Shown here: in pieces, positions 21,533-31,104 of the stretch
Layout of the letters: the number at the start of each line of letters is the position of its first letter
Position numbering within the stretch: position 1 is the first letter of the stretch
Assembly (NCBI RefSeq): GCF_027943255.1
Contig: NC_072894.1
Span: forward strand, 54,563,601 to 54,627,600
Length of the DNA stretch: 64,000 nt
Direction: 5' to 3'
From: Anastrepha obliqua
Lineage: Eukaryota; Arthropoda; Insecta; Diptera; Tephritidae
Position numbers and translations under genes: made by a program
The notes under the pieces: generated by a model
The model's database searches: none
The model's input: only the letters and a program-made list of their open reading frames with translations
What the model was told of the DNA's origin: nothing

Positions 21533-22519
21533 TTCTTCTTCTTCTCTTAATTGGCGCGATAACCGCTTGCGCGATTTTGGCCGAGCTTGACAAAGCGCGC
21601 CAGTCGTTTCTTTCTCGTGCTAACCGGCGCCAATTGGACACACCAAGTGAAGCCAAGCCCTTCTCCACCTGATCTTTCCAACGCAGAAGAGGCCTTCCTC
21701 TTCCTCTGCTACCACCAGCTGGTACCGCATCGAATACTTTCAAAGCCGGAGCGTTTGTATCCATTCGGACGACATGACACAGCCAACGAAGCCGCTGGAT
21801 CTTTATTCGCTGCGCTATGTCTATGTCGTCGTAAAGCTCATACAGCTCATCGTTCCATCGTCTGCGATATTCTGACGGCGCTGCTGGTGTGGAGCAACGT
21901 CATCTTACATAGCCGTATTAGTTTTGTGGGGATACCAAATTCAGACAAAGCGGCATACAGGTAACTCCTTTCCGTACTGTCGAATGCAGCTTTGAAGTCG
22001 ACGAAAAGATGGTGCGTGTCGATTCTCCTTTCATGGGTCTTTCCAAGATTTGGCGTATTGTAAATATTTGGTCGATGGTAGACTTTCCAGGTCTGAAGCC
22101 ACACTGATAAGGTCCAATCAGTTGGTTGACGGTGGGCTTCAGCCTTTCACACAATACGCTCGCTAGAACCTTATAGGCGATATTTAGAAGACTAATCCCG
22201 CGGTAATTGGCACAAATTGCAGGATCGCCCTTTTTATGGATTGGGCAGAGCACACTTAAATTCCAATCGGCAGGCATGCTTTCATCCGACCATATTTTGC
22301 ATAGGAGCTGATGCATGCACCTTCCAGCTCCTCGCCGCCATGTTTGAATAGCTCAGCCGGCAGTCCGTGGGCGCCCGCGGCTTTGTTGTTCTTTAGCCGT
22401 GATATTGCTATTCTCACCTCGTCATGGTCGGGTAACGGAACGACAATTCCGTCGTCAACGATTGTGGTATCGGGATCGTCACATTCTCTATGACATGCGC
22501 GGCTGTCATTGTTTAACAG
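21533..22519 (-). pseudogene. RTE-like LINE, - strand copy with internal deletion and (AAG)n tail
   Basis: Read on the - strand: EEKYFSLLNND near 22530-22500, KNNKAAGAHGLPAELFK (RT entry), [31 protein letters not shown], then VDFKAAFDST with the first catalytic Asp. The chain then jumps to the C-terminal part, which reads GRGRPLLRWKDQVEKGLASLG, so the YADD region is deleted. The 3' end carries a short AAG repeat (CTTCTTCTTCTT at about 21534-21545 on +). It converges on the + copy. Confidence 0.75.
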
Positions 22520-22669
22520 TGAAAAGTACTTTTCTTCGGGGAAGAGCTTTAGAGCAAACCTGCCGACTAAAGGTTTACCACGAGAAGTCTTTACTATCCG
22601 GGAAGAGCTTTAGAGTAAACCTGCCGAATAAAGGTTCCTTTTAAATAAAAGATTTTTTTTTATTTAGCA
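22520..22669 (-). repeat. Block X, copy next to the Gypsy gag end
   Basis: A 150-bp block also found at 30908-31056 and, shortened, at about 37005-37043 and 45772-45893. It contains two copies of a roughly 38-bp unit (acctttagtcggcaggtttg, then ctctaaagctcttcc) and a short aaataaaa/ttttattt stem. Here one side runs into RTE-like ORF2 sequence and the other into the Gypsy gag end. Confidence 0.7.
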
Positions 22670-22676
22670 AAAATAT

Positions 22677-23914
22677 TTAATTTTGAGTACCCGGGGATTG
22701 ACTCTCGTTCGTTTGTCCTTCCTCCGGGGCAAACTCGTTTCCCTGTTGCATTACTCTAATTCTGTTATTATTATTATTAAAGTTTCCGCGGTTGTAAGTG
22801 TTCCCACGGTTATTGTTTTGTCCCCTGTTGTGCCCATGATTGTACTGATTTCCAAAATTATTATTGTATCTAAAATTATTGTTATAATTATTTCTATTAT
22901 AATTGTTATTATTAGCTCCAAAATAGCTATTTGCATTATGATTTTGTCCACGGTGTCCATGATTTCCTCTGTAATTATTTCCACGGTGTGAATTTTGTCC
23001 AACATAGTTTTGGTTAAAGGTATTACGTCCTTGTTTATTTGTGTTACTATGTCCTCTGTAATTGTTTCGTCCTCTGACATTGTTTTGACTAAAAAACATA
23101 ATTTGTCCAGACGTACTGGTAGTCCTTTCTAGGTCTTTTGCCAAGTTTATGGCTTCTTGTAGTGTTTTCGTTTGGGTTATGCATATCGCTTGTCTTAGGT
23201 TGTCGTTTAGATTATTTTTAAAAATGGTTAATCCATATTTTTGGTGATTTCTAATGACGTCGTCTTTTCTTTCGATGTTCCTTCCATCTCTGCGATGTGT
23301 AATGTATTCAATTCGGAAATAAGTTGCAAAATATGGTCACTGAATGTAGCCACATTTTGATTTCTCTGCGTATAGCGATTAAGTTTTGAGATTTTGTAAT
23401 TCATCAAAATTGTCAATTGGGTCTAGAATTCCAATTGCTGTCCTTACTTTGTTGTTCAATTTTACTTCCCTAATAAATTCTATAAATATTTTTTTACTCT
23501 GTTCATTTAATGTCTTATAGATCAACTCTGTGATTTTTAAAAATGATGGTAAGTCCCTGTAGTTTCCAGTAAATTCTGGGACTACTTTTAACGATGTATT
23601 TATATCGAATTCTGACATGTTTTGTGTTGAAATACTATTTGAACCGCTCTGTTCTGATTTGTCTTGATCGTTTTTCTGTTCTGTTAATCGTCCTTTTGTC
23701 TCAGTGTATAATTTCTGAAAATTTGTTTTTAAGATCGTGAGTTCTTTGTAATCTATGTCAGGGTTAGTTTCAAGTTTTTCAAATTCAATTTTCAAGTTCT
23801 CGATGTCTTTTAATTTTTGTAATAAAGTTTCTACTTTATATTTTTTCCCCCCTGTTTTTTTATGTTTTCTAATATCCCTGACAAAGTCCTTACAATTTCT
23901 TCAATGTTTTCCAT
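22677..23914 (-). pseudogene. gag: Gag of an mdg1/412-like Gypsy element, frameshifted
   Basis: Capsid protein on the - strand. ATG at 23914 (MENIEEIVRTLSG); the frame slips at a G/A run near 23850, then runs 23795-23379 with SLKVVPEFTGNYRDLPSF and KVRTAIGILDPIDNFDEL, the conserved Gag core of this lineage. A frame change near 23390 leads to RYTQRNQNVATFSDHIL, and the C-terminal piece 23144-22677 is very rich in Asn, Arg and Gly (RGN/RGQ repeats) as an RNA-binding tail instead of a zinc knuckle. Pol does not follow; block X and an RTE-like LINE lie there instead, so the element is truncated. Confidence 0.7.
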
Positions 23915-24041
23915 TTAAAATGTAATTATGGATTTCATTTTATTGTACGATATATATTTTTTATTTTATTAATGCATTTTGTTTTTTTTTTGTTTTTTTT
24001 TTTTAATTTTTGCTTAGCAGTTTTGTTTTATTTTTTTTGTC

Positions 24042-24257
24042 TTAAACTATCTGCCTACTTCTATTCAAGTGTTTGTGTAAGTATGTTTTATAATATTTGT
24101 TAATTCTGTGTACAATGTATAAAATTATGATAAAGATAGTGAATAAAATGATTACATCAAGTGTTATTATTTTGTTTTCTAAAAAGCTGATGTTGTTGGC
24201 TGCTGTTTGGTTGAGGATGATTTCCTCCTTCTTTTCTGTTGACCACCAGTTCCCCAT
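24042..24257 (-). CDS. Small leader ORF with N-myristoylation-like start and a membrane segment
   Basis: A 71-codon frame upstream of gag on the same strand. It starts MGNWWSTEKK, which fits the MGxxxS N-myristoylation pattern, and has a strongly hydrophobic stretch IITLDVIILFTIFIIILYIV of about 20 residues followed by a basic tail. The combination predicts a membrane-associated peptide. Small ORFs before gag are known in some mdg1/412-like elements; that this is one of them is inferred from place. Function unknown. Confidence 0.5.
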   Translation of the reverse strand: MGNWWSTEKKEEIILNQTAANNISFLENKIITLDVIILFTIFIIILYIVHRINKYYKTYLHKHLNRSRQIV

Positions 24258-24295
24258 AAGCGTAACTTTTTGTATTTTCTATGATTTCCCAAATT

Positions 24296-24530
24296 TTATT
24301 TTTTCCTCTGGTGTAGTATTGCCTTAAGTTCTTTGTTTACTTGTTCTAGAGCATGGTCAGCTGCTAACGCTTTTGAGAAGTTATTGCTTGCTTGTTGGTT
24401 CACTGTTCTTCTTTTTATGTCATGAAGTTTAGCTTTTTCCACTCTAAGGCGTTTTTTATATCCTCCTCGGGTTTTAAGTTTCAGATTTTCCTTGGGGATA
24501 GCCACACGATGAGTATCTTTGTTATCCTCA
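24296..24530 (-). CDS. Basic leader ORF of the Gypsy element, partial
   Basis: The frame ends at 24296 and reads backwards to an inversion point near 24530. It is rich in Lys and Arg (KLKTRGGYKKRLRVEKAKLH) and ends in a helical stretch ADHALEQVNKELKAI that could form a coiled coil. It precedes the 71-codon membrane ORF and gag. The first codons of the open frame (24607-24530) overlap reversed integrase sequence and are probably not original. Confidence 0.4.
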
Positions 24531-24539
24531 ATTCTATTT

Positions 24540-25694
24540 CTGTATCTGGAAAAAGATAATTTATTAAGAGAAATGAATATTGAAAATTTTAAGAAAGCAT
24601 TCAACAAGTTGCAAACTGAAAGATTAGAACAAAATTTAAGACCCTTAAAAATAATTTTATATAAAGCCCCAAAACAAATTAATGACGAAGAAATTATAAA
24701 AAATTTAATCTTTGAGTATCACAATTCAGCACTAGGAGGACACCTGGGTATAAGAAAAACTATCTTAAAATTAAAACAAAAATACATATGGAAGAACATG
24801 AGAAAAATAATAAAACAATATATAAACAGTTGTAAAGAATGTACTCGAAACAAACAGATAAAGTACACAAAAGAAAAAATGACAATAACGGACACACCTA
24901 GTACAAGCTTTGAAAATTTAAGCATAGATACAGTAGGACCATTGATTATATCAAATGGTTTCCGATATATTTTAACGGTACAATGCGAACTGACAAAATA
25001 CGTAATCTTATTCCCAATGAAAACTAAAGAAGCAATTTCTATCGCAAAGACACTAGTAGAACAGGTAATACTAAAATACGTACTTTTTAATACATTAAAA
25101 TCTAATCACGGTACAGAGTTTGCAAATGAATTAATGAAAAATATATGCGAAATACTAAATATAAAGCAGACCTTTTCAGCACCCTATCACCATCAGACAA
25201 TAACAGTTGAAAGGAGTCACAGAGTCCTAAATGAATTTCTGTTACACTTCGTAGAAAATCATGAATGGGACCAATGGCTACCTTATTTTGCATTTGCTTT
25301 TAATACCACACCGAACATAGAGACGGAATTTTCACCGTACGAGTTAATATACGGAAAACTTCCACGCTTACCAACTGACATAATCGAGGACAATCAACCA
25401 GTATATAACTTAAACAATTACGCAAATGAGATGAAACTTAGACTAAAAGAGTCACTTCTTAGGGCACAAGAGCTGATAAAATAACAAAACAAAAGAGAAA
25501 AGAGCAGTAACACATCAGAATTAAAAGTAGGTGACTGGGTATTTGTAAAACTAGAAAGTAGAAGAAAACAGCAAAGTCCATATCATGGCCCTTATCTCAT
25601 AGTGGAGCGTAAAGGAGTCAATTCTGTATTACAATTTAACAATAAGCTTAAGGAATATCATAATAATACCCTTAAGAAATACAAAATCACCTAA
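24540..25694 (+). pseudogene. pol: Integrase of the mdg1/412-like Gypsy element, one nonsense codon
   Basis: The strand encodes the end of the RNase H linker, then HNSALGGHLGIRKT and CKECTRNKQ (zinc domain), LSIDTVGP (first Asp), KSNHGTEF where the second catalytic Asp has become His or is displaced, and ITVERSHRVL with the Glu. The frame is open to a TAA at 25482-25484 (after AQELIK) and continues in the same frame through VGDWVFVKLE, the chromodomain-adjacent GPF/Y region (PYHGPYLIVE), to the true stop at 25692-25694. The orientation is opposite to the leader and gag next to it. The same TAA occurs in the two deletion derivatives at 31.9 and 37.7 kb. Confidence 0.75.
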
Positions 25695-26231
25695 AATATT
25701 ATCATATTAAATAAATTAAAGAAAAATTTACTATAAAACATACAATTAAAAATAAATTTAAATATACTAAGAAACTTTTAAAGTCATAAAATTATTTTTA
25801 TTGAAAACTACTGAACTTGCAAAATTTAACCAAATTTTTTTAGCACAGTAATTTTCAATCTTAACCATAGGGGTGTAGAGTACCTTCACTTCACTTTCAA
25901 ACTTCTTTCGAATTCTTTAAATATATTTTTAATAGGTAAATGAACTCAAACTTAAATTATGTAAACCATTTCAATTTACTCTACTCTTTAATTTCAATGA
26001 CAAAATTCTTTTCCTTTTTTTTGAAACCCGAAACATAAGTAAACACATGGCACACACCAAGTACATTTTTTTTTGTCATATGATACCTCACTCCAAAGCA
26101 AAACCATAGCTTACTGTGAAGTAAGTCTGCCTAAGCAAAATTTAAGTCTGCCTAAGCAAAATTTTATTGTATAGTATTTTTATGAATTTATAATTTTGTT
26201 AATGATTTTTACTTGTAACAATGTTTGGTTG
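25695..26231 (+). repeat. 3' untranslated region and LTR part of the Gypsy element, cut by Copia
   Basis: AT-rich sequence after integrase. Its first 230 bases are repeated inverted at 31426-31670 and 37265-37510. It contains a 21-bp tandem duplication (aagtctgcctaagcaaaatt, about 26122-26166). It continues after the Copia insertion at 30787 with a TATA box, so this is most likely Gypsy LTR U3. The LTR start is not determined. Confidence 0.5.
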
Positions 26232-26458
26232 TGTAAGATCATATACTATAATATGTTAAGAACGACCCTAATGTATATGTAAGATTATATACTAGGTTAA
26301 GTACAACCCTAATTCTCCACTATGTTTATCCGTTATCACTTTCCAATATTATACTGTAACCTTATGCTACTTTTGTTATTACATTTAATAAATCGTGAAC
26401 CGCCTAACGTTAAACAACGTGTCTTTTGACTTCGACAAATATAGCTTAATAGCTAACA
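26232..26458 (+). repeat. Copia-like 5' LTR
   Basis: TG...CA ends, 227 bp. Nearly identical to the 3' LTR. AATAAATCG near the right end may be the polyadenylation signal. Confidence 0.9.
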
Positions 26459-26610
26459 GGGTTATGGGCCCAGAGTGTGTCGCTAAAAATATTTGTGAAA
26501 TCAAAAAATAAAAGAAATACGTTCTGTGTGAACAATAAGTTCTGTGTGAACAAAAAACATTTGGTGAACAATAAATTTTTGAGTGAACAAATAAATTCTG
26601 TGTGAATAAA

Positions 26611-27300
26611 AATGAACGGTATAAACATTGAAGAAGTTAGAAGAAGTGCGTCCAAATGAAAAGTCTGCTAATTACGCTAGACTGCTGGTATCCGGTTGAG
26701 ACTATCTGCGTAGAAAGTTGGACCGCACTCGATAAGGCCAATTTTAGTAAATCGGATAAAAAGGCGTTAGCCTTAATAACGTTAAATGTGAAAAGTTCAG
26801 AGCTCATCTATATTAAGGACTGTGAAAATTCGAAGGCGGCTTGGGAGAGGCTCGATGAAATTTACAACGCACGTGGACCAGCAAGAAAGGTGTCATTATT
26901 TAAAAATCTGGTTCGTTTCCAAATTCGACGTTGTGAAAAGTTAAGCCCACAAATCAACAATTTTTGTTCAATCGCTGAAAGCCTACGTGAGCTTCAAATA
27001 TCGATTCCAGACGACCTCTTGTCTATTTTGTTGCTGTGTGCGCTACCTGAGGAGATGGAAAATTTTGTTGTTGCGATCGAGGCGAGGGACGAACTTCCAA
27101 CATTGGTACAGTTAAAATCTAAGCTGCTGGAAGAAGAGCATCGTCGTACATCAAACGGTGTAGCTGAGAACATCAACCTAGAAGCAGAGCGCTTGTTGTC
27201 CGTTAATTCAGCGAAGCAGAAGTCACATAGAGGTCAAGAGAGAGGCGTCGGTGTTACATATGCGGTATGTAAGGCCACATAAGCACTCAATGCAAAAACA
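26611..27300 (+). pseudogene. gag: Copia-like Gag, frameshifted
   Basis: The Gag ATG at 26611 (MNGINIEEVRRSAS) meets a TGA after 15 codons; the long frame 26656-27282 then carries the capsid (UBN2-like) region: KSDKKALALITLNVKSSELI, AWERLDEIYNARGPARK, LLCALPEEMENFV. The zinc knuckle CYIC...GHISTQC is visible near 27255-27295 only in another frame and with an internal stop. So the N-terminal and knuckle ends are both shifted relative to the core. The protein would package element RNA if intact. Confidence 0.8.
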
Positions 27301-27335
27301 AAAGCTAAAGGAAAGACAATTCAGGTAATGCAGTA

Positions 27336-28652
27336 TTGGGGATAGGCAGTGCGAAAAGTGACAAAAGAGATAAATTCATACTCGATAGCGGTGCATCCAG
27401 TCACATGTGTTGTGAGAAAAATTTTTTCGTCAAATTAAGAGAATGCAGTGATGAAGTCATGCTGGCGACTGGTGAGAAAGTAAGAGTTGAAGCTATTGGT
27501 AATGTAAAATTAAAATCAGAGTTCTCTGGCATTACTTTAATAGACGTGTTTTATGTTCCACAATTACATTCAAATTTTTTGTCTGCGGCAAAAATTATTC
27601 AGAGAGGTCATAAAGTATTATTTATGAATGGCAAGGCTGTTGTTAAAAATAAGTATAATGAAATATTGTTTAATGCGCCATTGAAAAACAATATATACGA
27701 AGCTAAATTATACAAGCCTAAAGAGAATTCAGCCATGCAAATAGGTGGAATATTAAATGATAAATTAAGAATCTGGCATCAGAGATTTGGTCACATTAAT
27801 TGTTGCGATTTGCTTAAACTCTTTAATGAGAATATGACTAAAGATAAAGAGAAGCTAATTAAATCAGAGTTTTTCAATTGTGAGATTTGCGCTACTTGTA
27901 AAATAAAGAAAACAAGTTTTTTGAGTTATAAAAGGGTTTTGTCAAAGCAACCATTAGAAATTATCCACTCAGATTTATGCGGCCCGATGAGAGTTAAGTC
28001 GCAAAGTGGTTCCCTTTATTTTATGTCCTTCATTGATGATTATACGAGATATGCACATGTTTATTTTTTAAAGCAAAAATCAGAGGCACTTGAATGTTTT
28101 AAAAATTTTGTTGCTAATGTTGAGAATCAAACCGGGAAAAAGATAAAAGTTTTGAGAACTGATAATGGTCGGGAATACGTAAATGAAGACATGTTGAAAT
28201 ATTTAAACTTTAAAGGTATAATTCACCAAAAAACGATTCCGTACACACCGCAGCAGAACGGCATAGCAGAGCGTTACAATAGAACCGTTGTTGAAATGGC
28301 ACTGTGCCTGCTAGAGCAATCTAAGTTACCACACAGTTTATGGTCAGAAGCAGTCAACACGGCTACTTACGTTAGAAATCGTTCTCCAACGAAAGTTTTG
28401 AAAAATACCACTCCGTTTGAACGTTGGACAGGTCGAAAGCCTTACGTTGGTTACATGAAGGTGTTCGGTTGCGATGCGGTCGCATTAAATAAGAAACTTG
28501 GCAAACCGAAATTTGAACGGAGAGGTGATATTGTTAAATTCGTAGGGTATGCACGAGACTGCAAGGCATACAGACTTTATGATGTTCGTACGAAATCTAT
28601 TATCGTGGCAAGAGACGTTATATTTTTTGAGCAGACGTTTACTACTGTTTAA
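27336..28652 (+). CDS. pol: Copia-like protease and integrase, ended by a nonsense codon
   Basis: 438 codons. The protease has LDSGASSHMC (active-site DSG). Integrase follows with the zinc domain (HQRFGHIN, CEICATCK), then SDLCGPM (first Asp), RTDNGREYV (second Asp) and NGIAERYNRTV (Glu), then the KVFGCDAVALN segment. The order protease-integrase-RT is that of Copia, not Gypsy. A TAA at 28650-28652 stops the frame; the RT frame continues 33 bases later in the same phase, so a single codon separates the two halves of Pol. Confidence 0.88.
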   Translation: MGIGSAKSDKRDKFILDSGASSHMCCEKNFFVKLRECSDEVMLATGEKVRVEAIGNVKLKSEFSGITLIDVFYVPQLHSNFLSAAKIIQRGHKVLFMNGKAVVKNKYNEILFNAPLKNNIYEAKLYKPKENSAMQIGGILNDKLRIWHQRFGHINCCDLLKLFNENMTKDKEKLIKSEFFNCEICATCKIKKTSFLSYKRVLSKQPLEIIHSDLCGPMRVKSQSGSLYFMSFIDDYTRYAHVYFLKQKSEALECFKNFVANVENQTGKKIKVLRTDNGREYVNEDMLKYLNFKGIIHQKTIPYTPQQNGIAERYNRTVVEMALCLLEQSKLPHSLWSEAVNTATYVRNRSPTKVLKNTTPFERWTGRKPYVGYMKVFGCDAVALNKKLGKPKFERRGDIVKFVGYARDCKAYRLYDVRTKSIIVARDVIFFEQTFTTV

Positions 28653-28685
28653 AATGACGAATTATCGTACAATGATACATTACTA

Positions 28686-30512
28686 TTGTTTAATCAGCAA
28701 GACAAAGATAATATAAGTGAGGTTCCTACCTTTAGTGGTCATGATAAGGAAGATGAGGTTGTACCATCTGAACAAAATGAAGATGGTGATTCTGATCCAG
28801 AACAAATTGTGAATCCTCAAGGGCGTATCAAAAGAGGAAGGCCGAAGATTTTAAGAAATGGTACTGTTGGAAGACCACGTAAAGTATTTGCAATTGATCC
28901 ATGTGTGAATGTTTTAAATTCAGTTTCTTGCGTAAAGAATGATCCTATTACCACAAAACAAGCTTTAAGCTGTGAAAATGCATTACATTGGAAAAATGCT
29001 ATGGAATCGGAAATGTCAACTTTAATGAAAAATAATACATGGGATTTAGTAGACCTACCAGAGAACAAAAATGTTATAGGTTGCAAATGGGTTTTCGCAA
29101 CAAAGAGAAAGACTGATGGGAGTGTTGAGAAGTATAAAGCCCGTCTTGTTGCTCAAGGTTGTTCTCAGCGAGAAAATATAGATTATTTTGATACGTACTC
29201 ACCTGTTGTGAGACATGCTACTATTCGATTAATATTAGCTCTCTCAGTTAAACATCAACTTTTGGTTCACCACTTTGATATAACTGCAGCCTATTTGAAT
29301 GGTGAGCTAAAAGAAGAAGTATATATGCGCCAACCGATAATGTTTGAAGACCAAGAAAATCCGCAAAGCGTTTGTCGTTTGAAAAAGTCGATTTATGGCT
29401 TAAAGCAGGCCGGCAGAGATTGGTCAGAAAAAATAAATGATATATTAATGAAAATGGGATTTAATCGGTCGAAGTCAGATTGCTGCGTTTTTTATAAAAT
29501 AAGTCTAAAAGATATCAATATAATAGGCGTCTACGTCGATGATTTAATAGTTGCAAGTAGTTCGAGAGAATCAATTGAGAATATTCTAAATAAATTGAAT
29601 GAAATCGTACAAGCTGTAGATAGAGGTCCAATACAGCACTACCTTGGAATGCAAATCGAAAGAGATGGAAGTCGGGGTGAAATAAAAATTCATCAAAAAT
29701 TGTACATCGAAAAATTGCTCGATGAATGGGGTATGTCAGATTGTAAATCTGCAGTTACACCGATTCCTAGTGGGTGTGTATTACAGAAATGCCCGAATCT
29801 TAACTGTGCCGGAGACTATACTAAAAAGTTTCAGTCGTTAATGGGTGCCTTAACTTATTTGTCAATTATTTCAAGGCCTGATATTTCGTTTGCTGTTTCG
29901 AAGCTGTCGCAATTTTGCAGCCATGCTCACCACGAACACTTTCTTGTGGCGAAGCATATTTTACGTTATTTAAAACACACTGTTAACATGAGTTTGCGAT
30001 ATTCTAATTCTGATGAGTTTGTATGTTACTCAGATTCCGATTGGGCATCTGATGCTTCAGATAGAAAATCATGCAGTGGTTTTGTGTTTATGTTTGGAAA
30101 TGGACCGATACAATGGGAATCTAAGAAGCAAAATGTAATAGCCTTAAGCTCAACTGAAGCTGAATACATTTCTATGTGTCAAGCGGCGAAAGAAGTTATG
30201 TTTCAACGAAATTTGCTAAGAGAAATAGGATTCAAGCGGTACGTCGAGTTTCCAACGGTCATCTACTGTGACAATCAAGGAGCTGCGTTTCTGGCGAAGA
30301 ACGAGTCAACTAAGAAAAGGAGCAAACATATAGATATTAAGTTTCACTATATTAGAGAACAATGTAGTCTAAAAGAATTAAAAATTGAATATGTTTCCAC
30401 TACAGATAATGTAGCAGATGGTTTTACGAAAAGTTTAAGTAAAATCAAACATGAAAAGTTTTGTAAAAAGTTATTGACCAGTATATATATAGAATTCAAT
30501 GAAATTGTTTAG
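28686..30512 (+). CDS. pol: Copia-like reverse transcriptase and RNase H
   Basis: 608 codons without interruption. RT: CKWVFATKRKTDG, ARLVAQGCSQ, HHFDITAAYLNGELKEEVYM (first Asp), KSIYGLKQAGRDW, VYVDDLIVAS (YVDD pair). RNase H: YSDSDWASDASDRKSCSG (Asp), ALSSTEAEYISM (Glu), YCDNQGAAFLA (Asp), KHIDIKFHYIRE (His/Asp). All catalytic residues are present. It lacks its own natural start; it is the second half of Pol after the TAA at 28650. Confidence 0.9.
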   Translation: MFNQQDKDNISEVPTFSGHDKEDEVVPSEQNEDGDSDPEQIVNPQGRIKRGRPKILRNGTVGRPRKVFAIDPCVNVLNSVSCVKNDPITTKQALSCENALHWKNAMESEMSTLMKNNTWDLVDLPENKNVIGCKWVFATKRKTDGSVEKYKARLVAQGCSQRENIDYFDTYSPVVRHATIRLILALSVKHQLLVHHFDITAAYLNGELKEEVYMRQPIMFEDQENPQSVCRLKKSIYGLKQAGRDWSEKINDILMKMGFNRSKSDCCVFYKISLKDINIIGVYVDDLIVASSSRESIENILNKLNEIVQAVDRGPIQHYLGMQIERDGSRGEIKIHQKLYIEKLLDEWGMSDCKSAVTPIPSGCVLQKCPNLNCAGDYTKKFQSLMGALTYLSIISRPDISFAVSKLSQFCSHAHHEHFLVAKHILRYLKHTVNMSLRYSNSDEFVCYSDSDWASDASDRKSCSGFVFMFGNGPIQWESKKQNVIALSSTEAEYISMCQAAKEVMFQRNLLREIGFKRYVEFPTVIYCDNQGAAFLAKNESTKKRSKHIDIKFHYIREQCSLKELKIEYVSTTDNVADGFTKSLSKIKHEKFCKKLLTSIYIEFNEIV

Positions 30513-30559
30513 TTATACATTTTTTCAAAAATGGTGTGAATTATGGTTGAGCCGGAGTA

Positions 30560-30786
30560 TGTAAGATCATATACTATAATATGTTAAGAGCGACCCTAAT
30601 GTATATGTAAGATTATATACTAGGTTAAGTACAACCCTAATTCTCCACTATGTTTATCCGTTATCACTTTCCAATATTATACTGTAACCTTATGCTACTT
30701 TTGTTATTACATTTAATAAATCGTGAACCGCCTAACGTTAAACAACGTGTCTTTTGACTTCGACAAATATAGCTTAATAGCTAACA
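30560..30786 (+). repeat. Copia-like 3' LTR
   Basis: 227 bp, TG...CA. It matches the 5' LTR apart from about one base and is followed by the second copy of the GGTTG target duplication. Confidence 0.9.
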
Positions 30787-30907
30787 GGTTGTAATTATAT
30801 ATTTTATTGATGAGAAGGCAAAAAGAAAGTATAAAATAAAGACATTCTATCAGAAGGCGGGCAGTTCAGTCTTAGCCTGGTAGTTGGAAGGCAGTCATTT
30901 GCCCTAA
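30787..30907 (+). promoter_or_regulatory. Gypsy-derived LTR promoter in front of the FABP chimera
   Basis: Continuation of the LTR interrupted by Copia. TATAAAATAAA lies at 30830-30840 and GCAGTTCAGTC, an arthropod initiator-like sequence, at 30861-30871, about 31 bp downstream. It would start transcription toward block X and the FABP reading frame. Only the last part (30879-30907) is repeated inverted at 45893-45918, so the right-hand FABP copies lack this TATA. Confidence 0.5.
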
Positions 30908-31056
30908 CTAAATAAAAAAAAAATCTTTTATTTAAAAGGAACCTTTAGTCGGCAGGTTTGCTCTAAAGCTCTTCCCGCATAGTAAAGACTTCTCGTGGTG
31001 AACCTTTAGTCGGCAGGTTTGCTCTAAAGCTCTTCCCCGAAGAAAAGTACTTTTCA
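30908..31056 (+). repeat. Block X, copy upstream of FABP
   Basis: Same block as at 22520-22669, with its two 38-bp units at about 30949 and 31000. After cttttca it runs into a FABP-type 5' leader instead of RTE-like sequence. Confidence 0.7.
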
Positions 31057-31104
31057 TGGCGATCCTGCGGACGATCCTAAACGCTAAATAAATCATTAGT
31101 AAAA

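Larger units (their letters stand above)
26232..30786 (+). mobile_element. Copia-like LTR retrotransposon, near-complete
   Basis: Two 227-bp LTRs (26232-26458 and 30560-30786) start TGTAAGATC and end CTAACA. They appear to differ at one position (gttaagaacg against gttaagagcg). The element is flanked by a perfect 5-bp target duplication GGTTG (26227-26231, 30787-30791). After the 5' LTR, GGTTATGGGCCCAGAG is the primer site complementary to part of initiator Met tRNA, as in Copia. It inserted into Gypsy LTR sequence. The internal frames carry several lesions despite the young LTRs. Confidence 0.92.
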
